Below are positions 37,830 through 52,500 of a stretch of DNA of 64,000 bases, piece by piece. The DNA is taken from the NCBI GenBank assembly GCA_935421135.1, contig OW285193.1, positions 18,152,099 through 18,216,098 on the forward strand, in the 5' to 3' direction. A model generated the notes under the pieces. That model was not told where the DNA came from. It saw nothing but the letters and a program-made list of their open reading frames with translations, and searched no databases. Position 1 is the first letter of the stretch. Each line of letters begins with the position of its first letter. Origin of the DNA: Bugulina stolonifera. Taxonomy: Eukaryota; Bryozoa; Gymnolaemata; Cheilostomatida; Bugulidae. Made by a program: the position numbers and the translations under genes.

Positions 37830-38585
37830 AACTGTGCAGAACTGAACTTTGAAATAATCTAGTTCAATTAATTGTAGATAAATAATGCAGTATTATATCC
37901 CTAATATTGCATGAATAAGCAACCAATGCATGTGCGTGTGAACAGTAGAACTAGGCAACAGTCACGCTCAGTCACCGGTTTATTAACCTAATAACAAACT
38001 ATCTTTCACATATAAGAGCAATTTAACTAATTGCTACCAAAAATATTGTGTTTTGTTAAGGTCAAGGTTATATTATATTCCATCTCACTTAGCTGACTAT
38101 CCAATAGAATGCTGCTTAGTTTGTCCATTGTGATGTGTTCAATAGCCCTGTGCAAACATTAGAATTATTTTGAACTGTTAGAGTTTTCTTCTCTTGGATT
38201 AAGGTGAAACAACGTATATATTTGTAAAGATGACAAGTTATTCAGAGCAGTATCTCATTTGCATGAATAATGTACATTATAATTATGGAATAAGTTTTTT
38301 ATGTGGAATAAATTTTTATATGGAATATTTTTTTAAATACTAAGGTTACAAAATTGAATAAGAGAAAATTAATAGAAAGTTGAAATTAGACACAGCAAGT
38401 GTAAAACTGTCTGTAGTACACATTCCTACCACTTCCAATAATAACGTTGTCTATAACTTGGCATATATTTCAATGTTAAAGTAGTCAGCACATGCCATAA
38501 CGTCCCTGTCAACAGCGGTAGCTGCATTACATAATCTATTCTATTCCAGTAAATAGAAACTCTACTTACTACCATTGTGCTGCCA

Positions 38586-40442
38586 TCATGGCTTGTTGTT
38601 CTTTAATGACATCATGGTATTTATTTCCCAGAGAATGTTCCGTAGTTGATCTATTATATCTTTCAGCTGTATATTCTTCAATTTGAGTTGCTACAGTAAT
38701 AAGAAAAGTTGCTGTTCTGTGGCAGTTGCTATGGTAACAAAGACAACAACAGTATCATTGAATGACAGCAATAAAATCCTTTCATACACAGCAACCCCAT
38801 AAATGCAATGCAATACAATGCAATACCTACATATATTTTATATGCAAGTAAATGACAAATTCAAGTTTTGTAACATCACAGTTTAATATAGGCTACCAGG
38901 GTTACAAGTACAGTGCTGTGTAAAATATAAGTAAGCCCCTCTCACTATTAGAAATTTTAATTTATACATTAGCAATCATTAGGCCTACAAATTTAAACTT
39001 GCTGTAAATGAAAGAAGGAATTTTCGCTTCGTGGTGGTTAGGTGGTGGTTTTGTGGTATGATTCATTTATCAATAAATATTTAGTGGTTGGATCTATAAC
39101 TGATCATCTTATATGCAGCTTATACTTTGAAGTCTAAAATTTCCTTTAGAACTGCCCCATAAGTCTTTGCATAATCATTAGATAAACAGGCTTCTGCCAA
39201 GCAAACATCAATGTTACAGCATAAAAGCTCTTCATAGAAACATACCTCCGTTAACGCAAGATGTTCTGCCGAAACCAACTTGTAAGATTCGGTACGAGTA
39301 TCGACCTCCATAGCATCCTGCTGATTGGCTGAACTCTCATCAACAAACGGAATCAACTCCTGCGACATTGAAACCAGATTAACATGTAATTTTACTAGCA
39401 ACCAAACTCCTAACAATCGACAAGGCACGGAATTCAAATATTCATGTACTTCTCATTGTTGTACATGTACATACATTTTTAAACAGCATTCGGCCATCAC
39501 AACAATAGATTATTCAATCAAATATAGTAAATATATATATGTATAGGCACAATAGTGACGGAGGATGAGATGTATATGTTACATGCAAGCATGAGTAAGT
39601 ATGCCTCACTGTCTACCATTATTTCAACTTATAGTGTGGTCCAGTAGTGTAGTAGTACCTTAACAAACACGCGTAGCTGAGGTGAGAATCTGGAGCCAGG
39701 AATGAGATTAGCTGTAATTCAGCCAATTATTTTATAAATGAAAAGACTTGAATACCTTGACTGGTTTGAGATGCATGGTCTGGCAGCTATTCTCTACTGT
39801 GCTATATACGACCTTGAGCCTCTTGAAGTGATCAAGTATTGTCTTGAGAGATTCTTGAAGATGTTTTTTCCTGTCATTGTATGTGCTGTGATTAGTTGGC
39901 AGGTGATTAGGAAGCTGCAAGTAGGAGAATGCCATGACTGTGTGATTGAATAGAACATCAGACATTAAGACTTCGCCACAAAATTTAAGTAAACAAGCGA
40001 TGCAAAATTCTAAGATCATCCAAATCTATGCATTCTAACTGCACAAGTTAGCCCAAAGTAAACCACCTACTATCAATTAATCTCCAAGTTTCACGATTTG
40101 CCAATACCTAGGAAGTAAAACACCGTTGATGTTCAACAGTATTCAATGATAAGATGCTGCCATACGTTAGCTTACCTGTGTTCCTTTTAACACCTGAAAT
40201 ACATCTGCAGATTTCTGAACAATCTCATGGACAAAGTCTTGACCAAGTCTACAATGTCTTGCTATATTGATATCTTTGTTGTGTTCACTAGCGTTTCCCT
40301 CAGTTGATGACTGGCTGGGTAAGGAGCTGATACTCCGGCCAGCTGGAGAAAACATTGGTGAGCTCCCAGGTGGCTGATGGGCATATGCTTCTGAGTAACC
40401 TGCAGGTACCTTGGGTTTGCCAGGATTTTGTTGCATGGCCAT
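38586..40442 (-). CDS. MED30: Mediator complex subunit 30
   Basis: A metazoan Mediator head-module subunit that links transcription factors to RNA polymerase II, in the nucleus. Exons in transcript order are 40176-40442, 39756-39914, 39246-39359 and 38586-38690, all phase 0, giving 214 residues (the human protein is about 178). The match to MED30 runs through every exon: ARHCRLGQDFVHEIVQKSAD, then LPNHLPTNHSTYNDRK and LDHFKRLKVVY, then ELIPFVDESS, then QLKLKNIQLKDIIDQLRNIL followed by WEINTMM near the C-terminus. The extra length is a Pro/Ser-rich N-terminal tail of about 60 residues (PPGSSPMFSPAGRSISSLPS). A second ATG lies two codons in. It is convergent with the nucleotidyltransferase/TPR gene. 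Confidence 0.93.
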
Positions 40443-40820
40443 TGTATGGGTGTGAGGACTCTGTGGAAGTAATATAATACTGTAGGTTTAAAATACAAAA
40501 CCTCATAAGCTAGATATGGTTTCTCAAGCAACAGCCGTAGACTATAAGTTTAGCTTTTCCCGGCGATCGATAAAATCTATGTTCATTATTATGTGACCTA
40601 TAAGATGCTTTCTAGCCTCAAAAAACCCGTTCTGTATATGGTGTTAATTTACATGTTTAATGTAATACTCAGCTGAAGAGCTTTACTGACATATTTAAGT
40701 TTAACACCAAATAGAGCATAATGGGTCTTGTGTTGAACCTCCTTTGATCAGTAGATTCAATTAGTTTCAGAATTTCTTATCCTGTTGGCTTATGATGGAT
40801 TTTTACATTTAAGGATGTAC

Positions 40821-41398
40821 CAGAGATGCCAGACTCGAGTTAAAGACTCTCACTCGAGTTAATTCAAGCAACATTTTATGGCTTATTATAAAGACTCGTA
40901 ACTTGAATATACAGCTGTCAAAAACTTGTAACTTGAATTGTAATTCAATTATGGCTATGATCAAAGACTCTCAACTCACACATCATTATGCTGAAATATT
41001 CATTGGGCTGCTGTGAATTGTAATGAATAGAAATAACCACAGTTATAACCACCAACCACAACCACAATTATAAAGCATTTACACTAAAACTGTGACATTT
41101 TGCTTTGAAATTTGAACTTCTAATACCACCTCCTAACAAAATTTCACCATAAGCTAAACAATAACTCAATAACTCTATAAAAAGACTCGAGTTAAACAAG
41201 GAAAGAATTGAATTGAAACTTTAGTTAACTTGGATAACTTGACAAAAACTTGAGTTTCTGGGGACATGTAAATATTTAACTCGTAACTTGAAAGTTTTTA
41301 TCTGTCACTGAAAGAATTGACTTGTAACTTGAAGAGCCACAACTAAGAGTTGGCCAGGAAAACTTGAGTTTCCAAAATAAAACTTGCACACATCTCTG
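40821..41398. mobile_element. hAT-like MITE with perfect 8-bp target duplication
   Basis: The element starts CAGAGATG and ends CATCTCTG. GGATGTAC is present immediately before (40813-40820) and immediately after (41399-41406). It is 578 bp long, AT-rich, has no open frame, and is full of ACTTGAA/ACTCGAG/TAACTTG motifs. A related copy lies at 27910-28925. Confidence 0.88.
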
Positions 41399-41406
41399 GG
41401 ATGTAC

Positions 41407-43581
41407 CATCAGCAAACGGCAATCAATACTACCCAGTAAGACCTAAATTATAGAATTGTACCATTAAAAATATAACTATCATCACTAGATTATAACCATA
41501 TTATAACTATTATATTAAATTATATTAATAATTATTTTCAAAGTTAGTATAGGCCTAAAGTAAAAATTAAATATTGTCCATCTGTCCATCTGTGTTACTG
41601 AGGTGCAGCCACAAAAACATACAGGCCAACAGAAAGAGATGAAGTTGGCCAAAAGCACAACATACATCAAGGAAAGAGGAACGACCTCCGGGAAACAATC
41701 TAATGGTTGTTGAGTAGCAATCCGCCAGGAAATGAGGAGGGAAACTGAGAGGTAGTCACGCAGACTCATTCGTGTGGGTACGACTCTATTTGCCAACCTG
41801 TTTGGCATCCTACGACTAGGCAATGCATGGCAAGAGCGGCACCTGAGGGTACAATATAGGCTATGCAAAACAGTCTCTGATTACAAGAGTAGAAAGGCAC
41901 TGTTACATATTAGACCAACAAAGACAAATAACACATGGTTAAATAGACGTTATAGGAGTGATGACATCAGTAGCATCCAAGAAACAAGTAACTACCTTCT
42001 TACTTAGTAAGGACATGAAGGTAGGTTAAAAAGCATGCAACAGCCCCTAATAGATACCAATAAAAACATATATTACTAATTAATATACCAGTCCCTGACT
42101 GGTTCAAACCCCAGTCAGGGACTGGTGTTTTCATGGATTTGAAACAAGTCTCTGACTGCTCAAAGATAAATTCCTTGCTAAAAAAAAGAAAAAAAGATAC
42201 ATTATACAATATGAATATATTACTAATGAATAGTAAGTACTATAAAAAATAAATACAATTAAACCCATCTTTAACCCATGATAGTCACAATGAGTAAAAG
42301 TAAGAAGTAAATAAACGCAAAGAGCAAAATTTAAAACACTATTAATATCAACGAGATAGCTATATTAGTAATTACTAACTAAGTATAAAAATTAAAGTAA
42401 ATGATCAAATATATATAATCTAATTATTGATAATAATAATTTAAATAATATAATTGATATTAATTATATTATTTTATATAAATAATATAATTCAATTAAT
42501 AATAATTAATAATTATAATAAAGGTAAAACAACATTACTCACTGGTGACAAGACTTCATTAAAACTTACCCGTTTAAAGATAGAAATTGTTGATAAGAAG
42601 GTTGTAAATTTAAAGTGGTTATAAATTTTTTTACATGTATATATAAATAATACAATTAAATTAAATTATAACACGGTCTTGAAAAGTTTAAATTATGGAA
42701 AAGTTCTCCTCATAGCCCGAGTAGATAGAACTGCAAGCAGTACTCTCTTTAGTTGTTATTGTTACCTAAACGTGTGGCTTATCGCACACATTACAGCCCT
42801 TGAAACAGCATCTGAAAGAAATACGAAAGGTTTTCGTTTTTAGGAGATTGGGAGAGAGGATTACTCCGAAGAATAATTTATTGATTTTATAGTTGCAGTA
42901 AACAACCTCGCAGACCGCGTTGTACATATTAATTATTATTAATATATTACACACAGAACTATTTCAAAAACCGGCCACACCTATAGCAGTACTAAGCAGT
43001 GACGAGTAAGTACAGAACTGAGTAATAAAGGAAATAGTAAATATGTGTTTTCTTAGTAATTACTAATTAGTCATAACATATCATTATGTACATGTGGTAA
43101 TTATTAATAATCCTTGTCTTTACCTTAACCTTAACCAGATGGTTCAGTAATATAAAGAGTAAAAAGTAAAGTTTAACACAACAATTATATGTTAGATCCA
43201 GTTACTGTTATACTGTGTACTATTATACCTGGTAGTTCTAATGTAGACTACAGGCTGCATAGTATAAACATTTTTACGCTACAAAAATGGTTCTAGTGAC
43301 TACATAATTATTATAAATATGGAAGGTTTCAGAGAAAAGGTCAAAATTGCATCAATGGTTAGAGAGCTTGTCAAGCTTGTAACAGAGAACAATAAATTAG
43401 CAAGCCTTAGCAATTAACAATAAACTATATTGACAATACAGCAGTCCACATACCTGTGTCTGATTCCACAGAGAAAAAGTCATTTATCAACCATGTCTGT
43501 AATGTAAATAGAGCAAAGAAGACGACTCCACATTGTTACCTTTATACAAGTCATTCTACAGATTTTGGAAGAAAATTATAA
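41407..43581. other. AT-rich spacer without recognised gene
   Basis: Lies between MED30's upstream side and the iGluR 3' end. It is very AT-rich at 42220-42700. Open frames at 41515-41868 and 41774-42007 overlap on opposite strands and lack splice or protein support. It includes the hairpin at 42087. Confidence 0.5.
42087..42126. repeat. perfect 16-bp hairpin with GGTTCAAACC loop
   Basis: Arm ACCAGTCCCTGACTGG (42087-42102), 8-base loop TTCAAACC, and the exact complementary arm (42111-42126). The apex GGTTCAAACC matches a tRNA T-arm/B-box, but no A-box partner is visible. Confidence 0.9.
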
Positions 43582-46500
43582 CTAAAGTGAACTAATTCCC
43601 AGGGTAAGCTCATGTGGCACAGGAGGTAAGCTATGCTCTGAACTAGAGGATGTAATCTCAGTATCTCTAGTGATATTTAGGTCATCTCTCATCTCCATAC
43701 TTTCATTTGACCTAGATCTCTGTGGTAGTGAGTCATAACCTCTTCTAGACCTACGGGAGCGGGAACTTGTTGTCGGATATTGAGTAGGGGTGCGAGATCT
43801 TGAAACAGGAGCCTCGGACCACGCTGGAATAGTTGAGGTGTTGAGGGAACCTACAAAGGAGTGCCTATAGAATGGGTTAACATCATCAGTGCATAACCTG
43901 TAAACTTTACAGTGCATATAATAATTATTATGTTATATGTGGTTTGAGTTGTGGCTTGTATTCCAAGTGGTTGCAAAGTAATATACATGTACAATGTATA
44001 TATATATTTGTATATATTAGATCTTATAGTTATGCTCTACATGTATATTATCAGAATCGCTACTGTAATTCAGATGCCAGGCCCACTCGCTGACAAACTT
44101 ATTAAAAAAATCCTTTATCATTTATCAGTAAATATCTATTAAAATATGACCCTACCCTGTGTTTTCTTCATGCAGTATGTATGTCATATAAGCAAGGCAA
44201 CACTCAATTCAAAGCTACGTGTAAAAATGCATTTAGACTCTGTACCACCATTAATTTTAATCAGAGACATTGAAGAGTGAAGGACAAGTAGAAGACTGGG
44301 CAAGACTGGCATTCCAAGAAATAACGAGAAAAGAAGTAGCAAATCACTCAGAGTAGCCACAGGACCAGAGGTCAGAGGTTAAAGTTGCAGCTTCTCGGGT
44401 CCATTGTGTTATTAGAGTTTCTTTGGTTGCATATTGACTTTAACCTTCGGCCTTAAAAATTCAAACCACATACAACATGTAACATCAACAAAAATTGGGT
44501 TCGTGTTTGCTAGATTGTGTAAAACGCTCGGATGAGCAAAGATTCACAGTGAATCTGTAGACAGTAACAAGAATCAGTGTTTTAGCAGTTAGAGTTTAGA
44601 ATAGAGACTAGAACCCAGTCTTTGTTGGAGCAGTGAGAGGTATGTGAGTGTGGCTCACCTATGCTCAGAGACAGCCTACCAAACGATCCATACAGATCAT
44701 CACCATATTCCCTCTCGGTTTCCTCCGACTGTGGTGGAAACCAACGAATTGGTTTCTCATCGTTCTTGCAGCAGTTCAGTGAAAACAGGAAGTTCTGTTT
44801 CAGCTCCTCTCCAAATGATGTCTGGTTAGAATAGCAGAGAACACGAATTATCACGTGAGGTGTTTAACTCACTGTTATCACTAATGCCATTGTTGTCAAA
44901 ACGCGCAACAAAGCATTATTTAAATAACTTCTTATGCAGAAAATATCCGCTCTACTATTTATACAGTTTCAGCGTGTCATTTCTGCATACCATCTCAGGG
45001 AGAGCAGTTTAACCTACTGAGCAGGTGTAACACTAGTCCCTACACTCTATAGGTGGTCTTCTAGTTTTCAACCCAAATTTTTAACTCCAAGTTCCACTCC
45101 CCAATTCAAACACTGGATTTTCTTCCTGTTTACTTGACAATAATTGTAGCTTATTCTGTGAATGTGCAACCTACTGTAGCAATAATTCATCTTATCTAAT
45201 TGGGTTTCAAAGCTTTATTTTGCTTCTGTCTAAGAAGTGAACACAGAGATTAATTGAAACTAGAATTTAGCCCAAAGCAAATTTTCATTTTATTCACATG
45301 CACTGTAATATAATAACAACATACATGTATACTATAATAAGCGATATTTATTTACTCTAATTTGAAATCGTCCTCTCTCAACAGGGAAAGGACAACTTTG
45401 TAATATAATCAGTAGTACAACTCCTTGGTTTATGAAACAACTACAGGTCAATTCTACTTTGATGTATGGATGATCAATTCTAAGGACAGTACATCATAAT
45501 GTTAATGTGCATAAACATCTATCAACAATACAATGTACAATGTATATTGCGCCCCTCTGGGAAGACTAAACAATAACAACAACATAGATACTGTATCAAC
45601 ATGTACATACCACATTTTCCTTGCTTGCCTTATAAGCTCCAAATATGAATTCCACAACCAGAACCACAAAGCCGAATATAATGAGTACTCCAAGCACCAG
45701 AAATACTCCCTGGAAGTTATCCAGGTCCAGTTTGCTTGATTCTATCTGAGATACTGGTTTGTTGGCATCTTTACATTGATTTTCATTTACCTGTCAACAT
45801 ACATTAATTCTGTGTAGTACACCAAGCACTGCATAGTATAAAATACACATGTGTAGTGTATGACTTGTATAGCATTCACTGCATAGTATAGCATTCACTG
45901 TGTAGTATAGCATGCACTGCGTAGACGTAGTATAGCATACACCTGCATAGTATAGCATGCATCTGTGTAGTATAGCATGTACATGTGTAGTATAGCACGC
46001 ACATGCGTAGTGTATAGCATAGCACTGGATATAGTATTGCAGAGCTGCTGATTAGAGCCACAAAATGCTATATGATTGGGATGGTTCACTGTTGTGTAAA
46101 AATCGTAATTGTGATCACATCACAATTGAGCAGTCACGATAGGCTGACGTGTATAGCATTGGGTCGAGTGGATAGATCACTGTGCACCAACTGCAATCAA
46201 TTGGAAACCAGCCTATACTAAGCGCTAGAAGTAGTTGTGTTTCTCTAGTAGTTTGCTGTACTAAACCATCTCTACAAAGCACGGAGACGGTGCTACTCAC
46301 CTTCCACCATTTATTATATAGGTTCAGGATAACTTGTTCCTCTTTCAGCTGGAGAACTACTCTAGATAGATCCCTGGTGTACGGAGAACCTGTTATTATA
46401 AGTCAGAATCAACACAATTGGTGAGACATTATCTAATCTAGATTCTAGTCTCCACTCATCTAGTCTTCTAAAGAGTTTGGATTTTAGAACCTAGGCTAAA

Positions 46501-49500
46501 CGCTATACTCAATAAATAACCACAAAAAGTAAGTTAAAGACAGCACCTTGATTCTGGAGTTGTCTTCTTGCTTAGACTTTCACACATTTTAAATTAATCG
46601 AGAGAAATACTTATAATTACATTACAGTGGAATAGTAAGATAGCTCACCGTACCTTTAGGAAGAGCAATGCTGTACATGAGGGAATTTAATTCGCTGCCT
46701 ATCTCGATCAGCTTACACTCTGGATCAGTGGCTACTTTGTATCTCAATGTCACCGATTCCATTATGTACGCATATCTGTAAATATGTAACATGGTGTCAC
46801 AGACTTGTAGTATAACTATTAAAAACTACAGCTGAAGCTGTACTGTGTATTTACCAGCAGTATGGCTTGCTGTAGACCTGAGTAGTATGTAAGCCTACAT
46901 ATACATGTACATTACCCATAAATATGCACAAAATATTCTAAAGCAATGAAAAGCAATTTTGATGTACATTACTATTAAATCATGATGTTCTGTGTACACC
47001 CATAGGAATTCATATATGCATGGTATGTAGAGACACGCTATGTGCAGTGCAACAAATGTGTTGCTAGTCAGTTTATTAACATACACTACACCGGAGTTGT
47101 CTTATCTCTATCACTGTGTAATGAATGTGCAGTTACTCCTTAACGAAAACACAAGTGCAGTAGTGATAACACATAATAGCTAAAAGTGAGTAATTATATA
47201 GACATCATGTTAGACAGAGCAACAGCAGGTTATTATGATCAAACTTCACCATGGTGATCATAACGTACGTCGCATTTCTTTAAAAGAATATGATACAAGT
47301 CATGTAGATAATAATATTATTTTATGTCACTAAATTGCGTACATGTATTGAACTAGTATCACTGTAACAATAAATACTGATACTGACATACACAGCCTTT
47401 AGTGGTACAGTGTGCAACATGTAATATCCTTATTGGATATAAAATCTAACAAATATTCATTTACAGTCTTGTTTACTGTCAAGTAAAATAGCTTATTTTC
47501 ATTGTTATATTAATTTTTGGTCTAAGCCTACTAATGCACTGCTTCAAATATACTGCATAGGAAAAATGTATCAGATACTCACGTTCCATTCTTTATCCAC
47601 TCTACAGCTTGTTCAGCACTCTTCACGTTGTATTTCTCGTTATTTTCAGCCATAAAAACGTTCATCTTTGAATAGGTTGATATAGACGATTTCTACAAAA
47701 TAAAATGTAATGAATAGCATTGCTCGAGTGCTATTATTCTACCAATTGCTTTACTGTAACGCTGTTTATAGTAAAAGAACTTATGCTTCTAGTCTAGATA
47801 GGTCATGATAAAATAAACCCATAACCGTACACTGTAGTTCCAAGGTTTCCCAAAGAAAGATGAATGAATAGTTTCACAGCTGTTGTTTGGTCTATTACAA
47901 GAATACATCCATGTAGTACATAAAAGTCAATACTGAAATAATGCAGCCTACACTATACTGAAGAGTAACATAGGCAACGTGTGACTTTCCTACTGCATAG
48001 CATACATGTAAGTCTAAACTCGCAAGCCTAAAGCGGATCATTGCTATCATACAGTGTAACAATACTTCATAGGAATTTACTTTGAAAAAGTCTCGAGTCG
48101 CTCCGCCATCATAGCAGCCATATTTAATTTTCTGCTGACTAGCCAAATCTGCTGCGTCATTTATCTGTAGCTTCATTTTACTCTTAGTAAGGAAGGCAGC
48201 CAGGTTAGCTGTGTATGATGATACACAAATCAAACAGAACAGCCACCAAAAGGTTGCTATGATCCTCGTAGGTCCGGATTTAGGCATGATTTCTGTCCCT
48301 GTAAAAAATATCTAGCACACTAGAATTTATAATCATAACTTATATGTATAATAATAGCACAGCTTACAATTTACATGGGCTAATAGGTGTTGATGTAATT
48401 ATATCATTCGGCAGTGCTGTGTCATATTATACAATGTACATGTAATACATGCATGTGGATTGAGATGTGTAATCTGTCAGGGCAGCAGAAAACTCTCAGT
48501 TGGGACATAGAGAGGTCTGGTAGAAAGGGGAATCTGATTGGGTGATGTGGGACCATTACCATTATTTTGTGGCCAAGGACGCAACTGAGCCTATTAATTT
48601 TAAACTAAGCAATAGGCAAAGATAGCACATGGAAGAACAAATGGTTCACATCGATGATGTTACTTGTCCAATTGAATACGTCCCGACATTCAGCGATTTA
48701 CTTTCCTGCCATCCTAAGTCTCAGATAGCGTATAGTTATCTGAACCGTAGATTGTACATGTGAACAGTTTTTTTGAGGCCACAAGAATAAAGTGTCGTTG
48801 ACTGGTCCGAGGTACACCAATAGGAATAGCACATTACCCCATAGGTGGCATAATTTCTAATTTATAGTGTCTTCGCGACCTCTTGGACCGATCTGAGTAG
48901 GAAATAAAAATCCAAAAATGGTCGTCCAGCCTAGGCCCAAAATGGTTATTGGCCTGGGATTTTGCTTGGTCGGAGAAAGCCACCCCTAGCTCATCGGCAC
49001 ACATAAGTTTCTCGCAAGGAAATGAGAATTTTACTTTTGGCTCAGGCCGGTGTATTTGCGACCTTGTGACGGAAATGCACTGGAAAATTTTTTAACAAGT
49101 TGGCCTGTGCCTGGAATTTAAGTCTTGCCAGTACTATTAATCAAAACCACAACTGAAGGTAGCAGAGGGACGGTTTTTAGCCGAAGTGAACCATTTTTTC
49201 TTGTCACGATCTCTGCAATAGGTACTATTGGCCACTGAATATACACAAATCAATTTGAATAGAAACATAAAACTGCTGTAAGTAAAGCAAGAGAAGACAA
49301 CCTCTGAAAGTTATCTCGCAGTACGACGTTAAGAAATTGTCTTCACATGCAAAATCAAGAGTACACAATTCCCGATTTTCGTAGAGAGTTGAACATAGAG
49401 TTATCTCCCCTAGAGCAGGAACTCCCGTAAATTTTGCGATGCCACTTTTCATTCCTGGCGGCCATGATGTGTTGGGGTAGTTACCGTTTGTTTACATTAG

Positions 49501-52500
49501 TTACCTACGCGCTGCTATGATTAGTTAGTCATTTAGTTAGTAGTCCAAATTTGTTTTTGCTACCAATTATCTAAAATTTTTTGTTGCACACATATTTTCC
49601 AATTATTTCAGACCAAAATAATTATTATATTTATCATATTTTGTAACTTTGATAGTAACTGCATGGTAATTGCAAATATTGTACATTAGTATATTAGTAC
49701 GTCACAAAATTATTATTACACAGCTCCTAGTTCTAGTTATTGTGGCTTTCAGTAGGCAAGTTTACTTTACTTAACAGCTGTAGCATTAAGTAACACTTTT
49801 ACCTCAAATCAGAATACAGCCAAAGCTACTGTAGTTGTTAATTGTCCTACGTCCTATGGATTATCCTGGTATCACATGATTGATAGAGTATAAATACTAA
49901 TAGGTGTATTTCTATATGTAGAACAGATTTGCAGAAGTTGCATATTACAAATAAAAACATTTATGTAGACAGACAAAACCAATTCATAACATGGAGTATA
50001 AATGCCAATATTTTGACCAAATCTATTTTAAATATTTACTGAATAAAAATAGCATAAGAACTCTTATTCAATATTTAGAAGTCACTCCTTGCCATTCTTA
50101 GGAATAAGATCAGCCAGCTCTTCAAAATTCACAGCATCAGCACAGATCAATATTCTGTCTAGTAGACCTATATTAGGAAATTGATACCAGATAAATAAAT
50201 GCTTCACGCTTACCACACATGAAACATGTTCAATGCCTACTGTCCTACCATAACAGAACAGCTATTAGTAGTTACATGATTCTTGCCAAATTGGCATCAC
50301 ATTATATCAGAGTAAAATAAAGTACGATTTCGATAAGACATATATGTTGATATAGTTGATCACTCTGGATGTTACCTATGAATTAAATCCATAACAGCTC
50401 TATAATAGACAACAGAAATCTACCAAGTAGCCTACATTCTCACACATATATACAAAACAACAAGCCTTAATTAAATCAAGCATCTCATTTTAACCGTGAA
50501 ACCCATTTCTAATTGGAAAGCAGTTGTTACAGTTTGTGTGCACGAGTCCCATGAAAAGAGTTCATAATCATAACCTACTTGATGGGTATGATGGATGAGC
50601 ACCACACATAGAGTTGTGGCAATGTGCATCGTGGTATCCAGATTTCACTTTAATCTCCAACCTATAGATAAAAAAATCAATGCTACAACTCAACCTGCAC
50701 CTATTCTATTGCAGGTAGAAAGGCTAAGAAAGTTGTGGTTAAACAAACTGTTACTAAGAAATTAAATAAATGACGTAGGCCTATAAACTTGCATAAGACT
50801 ATTCAATGTTCTACATTATAATGTTTAATGACTAATTAACAGCCCTAATAAATTTAGATTTTTCCTTCCATATCATCTTTCCTTTCAGTTATAGTTTAGC
50901 TTGAAACCATTCTAAGATTATGCTAAGCTGGTGTAGATCTTTGATTATAATGTATTTAGGCTATTAACTGCGCTATGCAATTAGATACTACAAAGCGTCG
51001 GAATCAAACTATAGACAGGAATGGACAAAGGAAAGTTCACATTGACATCTGCGAAACAAAGTCATAGTTTATAGATTTCTTAAATAAATTTCCTAGCAAT
51101 ATAAAGTTAGCCTATACTAACATTCAAAGTAATGCTGGTAGGCCTATAGCACAATTACAACAATTATAATCATAATAGGCCTATTACACTTATTATGTTA
51201 TCACAAAAAAATTAATTTACAATCACAAATATCAATATTATAAAATAATTATATAAATATAATCAATCCAATGATAAACATGTTCATGTTGATTAATAGT
51301 CTATGGAAATCACCTGAATTAATAAAATAATAGTTAGTAGGTATAGTCACTGATCTGATGAGTGAGTGTTTTTGATCTGTGACTATACTATTGTAATAAA
51401 CTGCTAGTGAGTCGCGATCACAACTTCACCTGATAGTATTACTATATTTACTACGTAGTAGTAGCCTATTACCATTACTATAGGTAGGTACAGCAGTGAC
51501 AGTGGAGTGAGCAAAGTTAATTTAACTCAGCCTCAATCAATCAATCAATAACAGTACCGAGAGATTCCACTATAACTAGATAAATGAATGTGCTTATTAA
51601 TTTTAAACAATGATACTTGCTATAACTTCTGGGCTAATTAAAATTATTATACTATTTATTATGGAGTAAATTTTTAATTTTACAACAACAATATTTCTAC
51701 AATAATAATAGAATAAATAACTACTAATAAATAAGAATTGAATTTATTTCATTGTCTTTCCAGTTCCAACTCACAGCAACCGTACTGTATTCCTACTAAC
51801 CACACTGTTAGTCCAGAGAAACCCAAAGTATACTCTTGCAATTACATCAATGTTAACTATATGAGATTGTATAACTATTGTTCCAGGAATGCCATTAGTA
51901 CAACTAGCTCCATGCTCATTTCTTGAAATAGACAGAATTGTCCGCGTGCTATTGAAAGTCCTTTATGGGTAGATAATTCTGTACAATAAGCCTATCATGT
52001 TAGCGATTAGAGATTTCAATACCCAATAACATGCGGCTTTATTTTGGTTAACCAATCAACGCATTCACAGATTTTCTACTGATATACGCTGCCGCGCTAG
52101 TCGGTTACTAGTATTATTTGGTCGAGTAAACATTCATTCTTATTTCTCTGTAAAGTCCTATTTTACAAAGAGATTTTTAAAATCACTATCATTGTGAAAA
52201 AGCAGAGATGTTACTAAACAGTTTAGATATAAATTCAAAACATTTTACACGAATAGTATCTGTAAATAACAGCGTTGAAAAGTTTTATGTTTTATATATA
52301 ATTGTAATGGTAACTAGTGTAAACAAACGGACGAAATCCCCATCGCATCATGGCCGCCCGTGGGGAAAACTGGCATCAAGTGACCAATCGGCGTTTAATA
52401 GCGGAAAATTTTTGAGTTCCTGCTCTATGGGGTGTTACCTCTATGGAGTTGAAGCTATGGAGTCATCCGTATCACATTATGTGACGTCATCAATATTTGC

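Noticed and set aside
41515..42007. Overlapping open frames of 117 (minus) and 77 (plus) codons
   Set aside because: Neither has splice sites, family motifs or consistent composition, and in-frame stops break any extension.
50715..50772. Basic plus-strand terminal exon (RKAKKVVVKQTVTKKLNK then stop) after TTGCAG
   Set aside because: Short and lysine-rich, and no upstream plus-strand exon with a matching phase was found.
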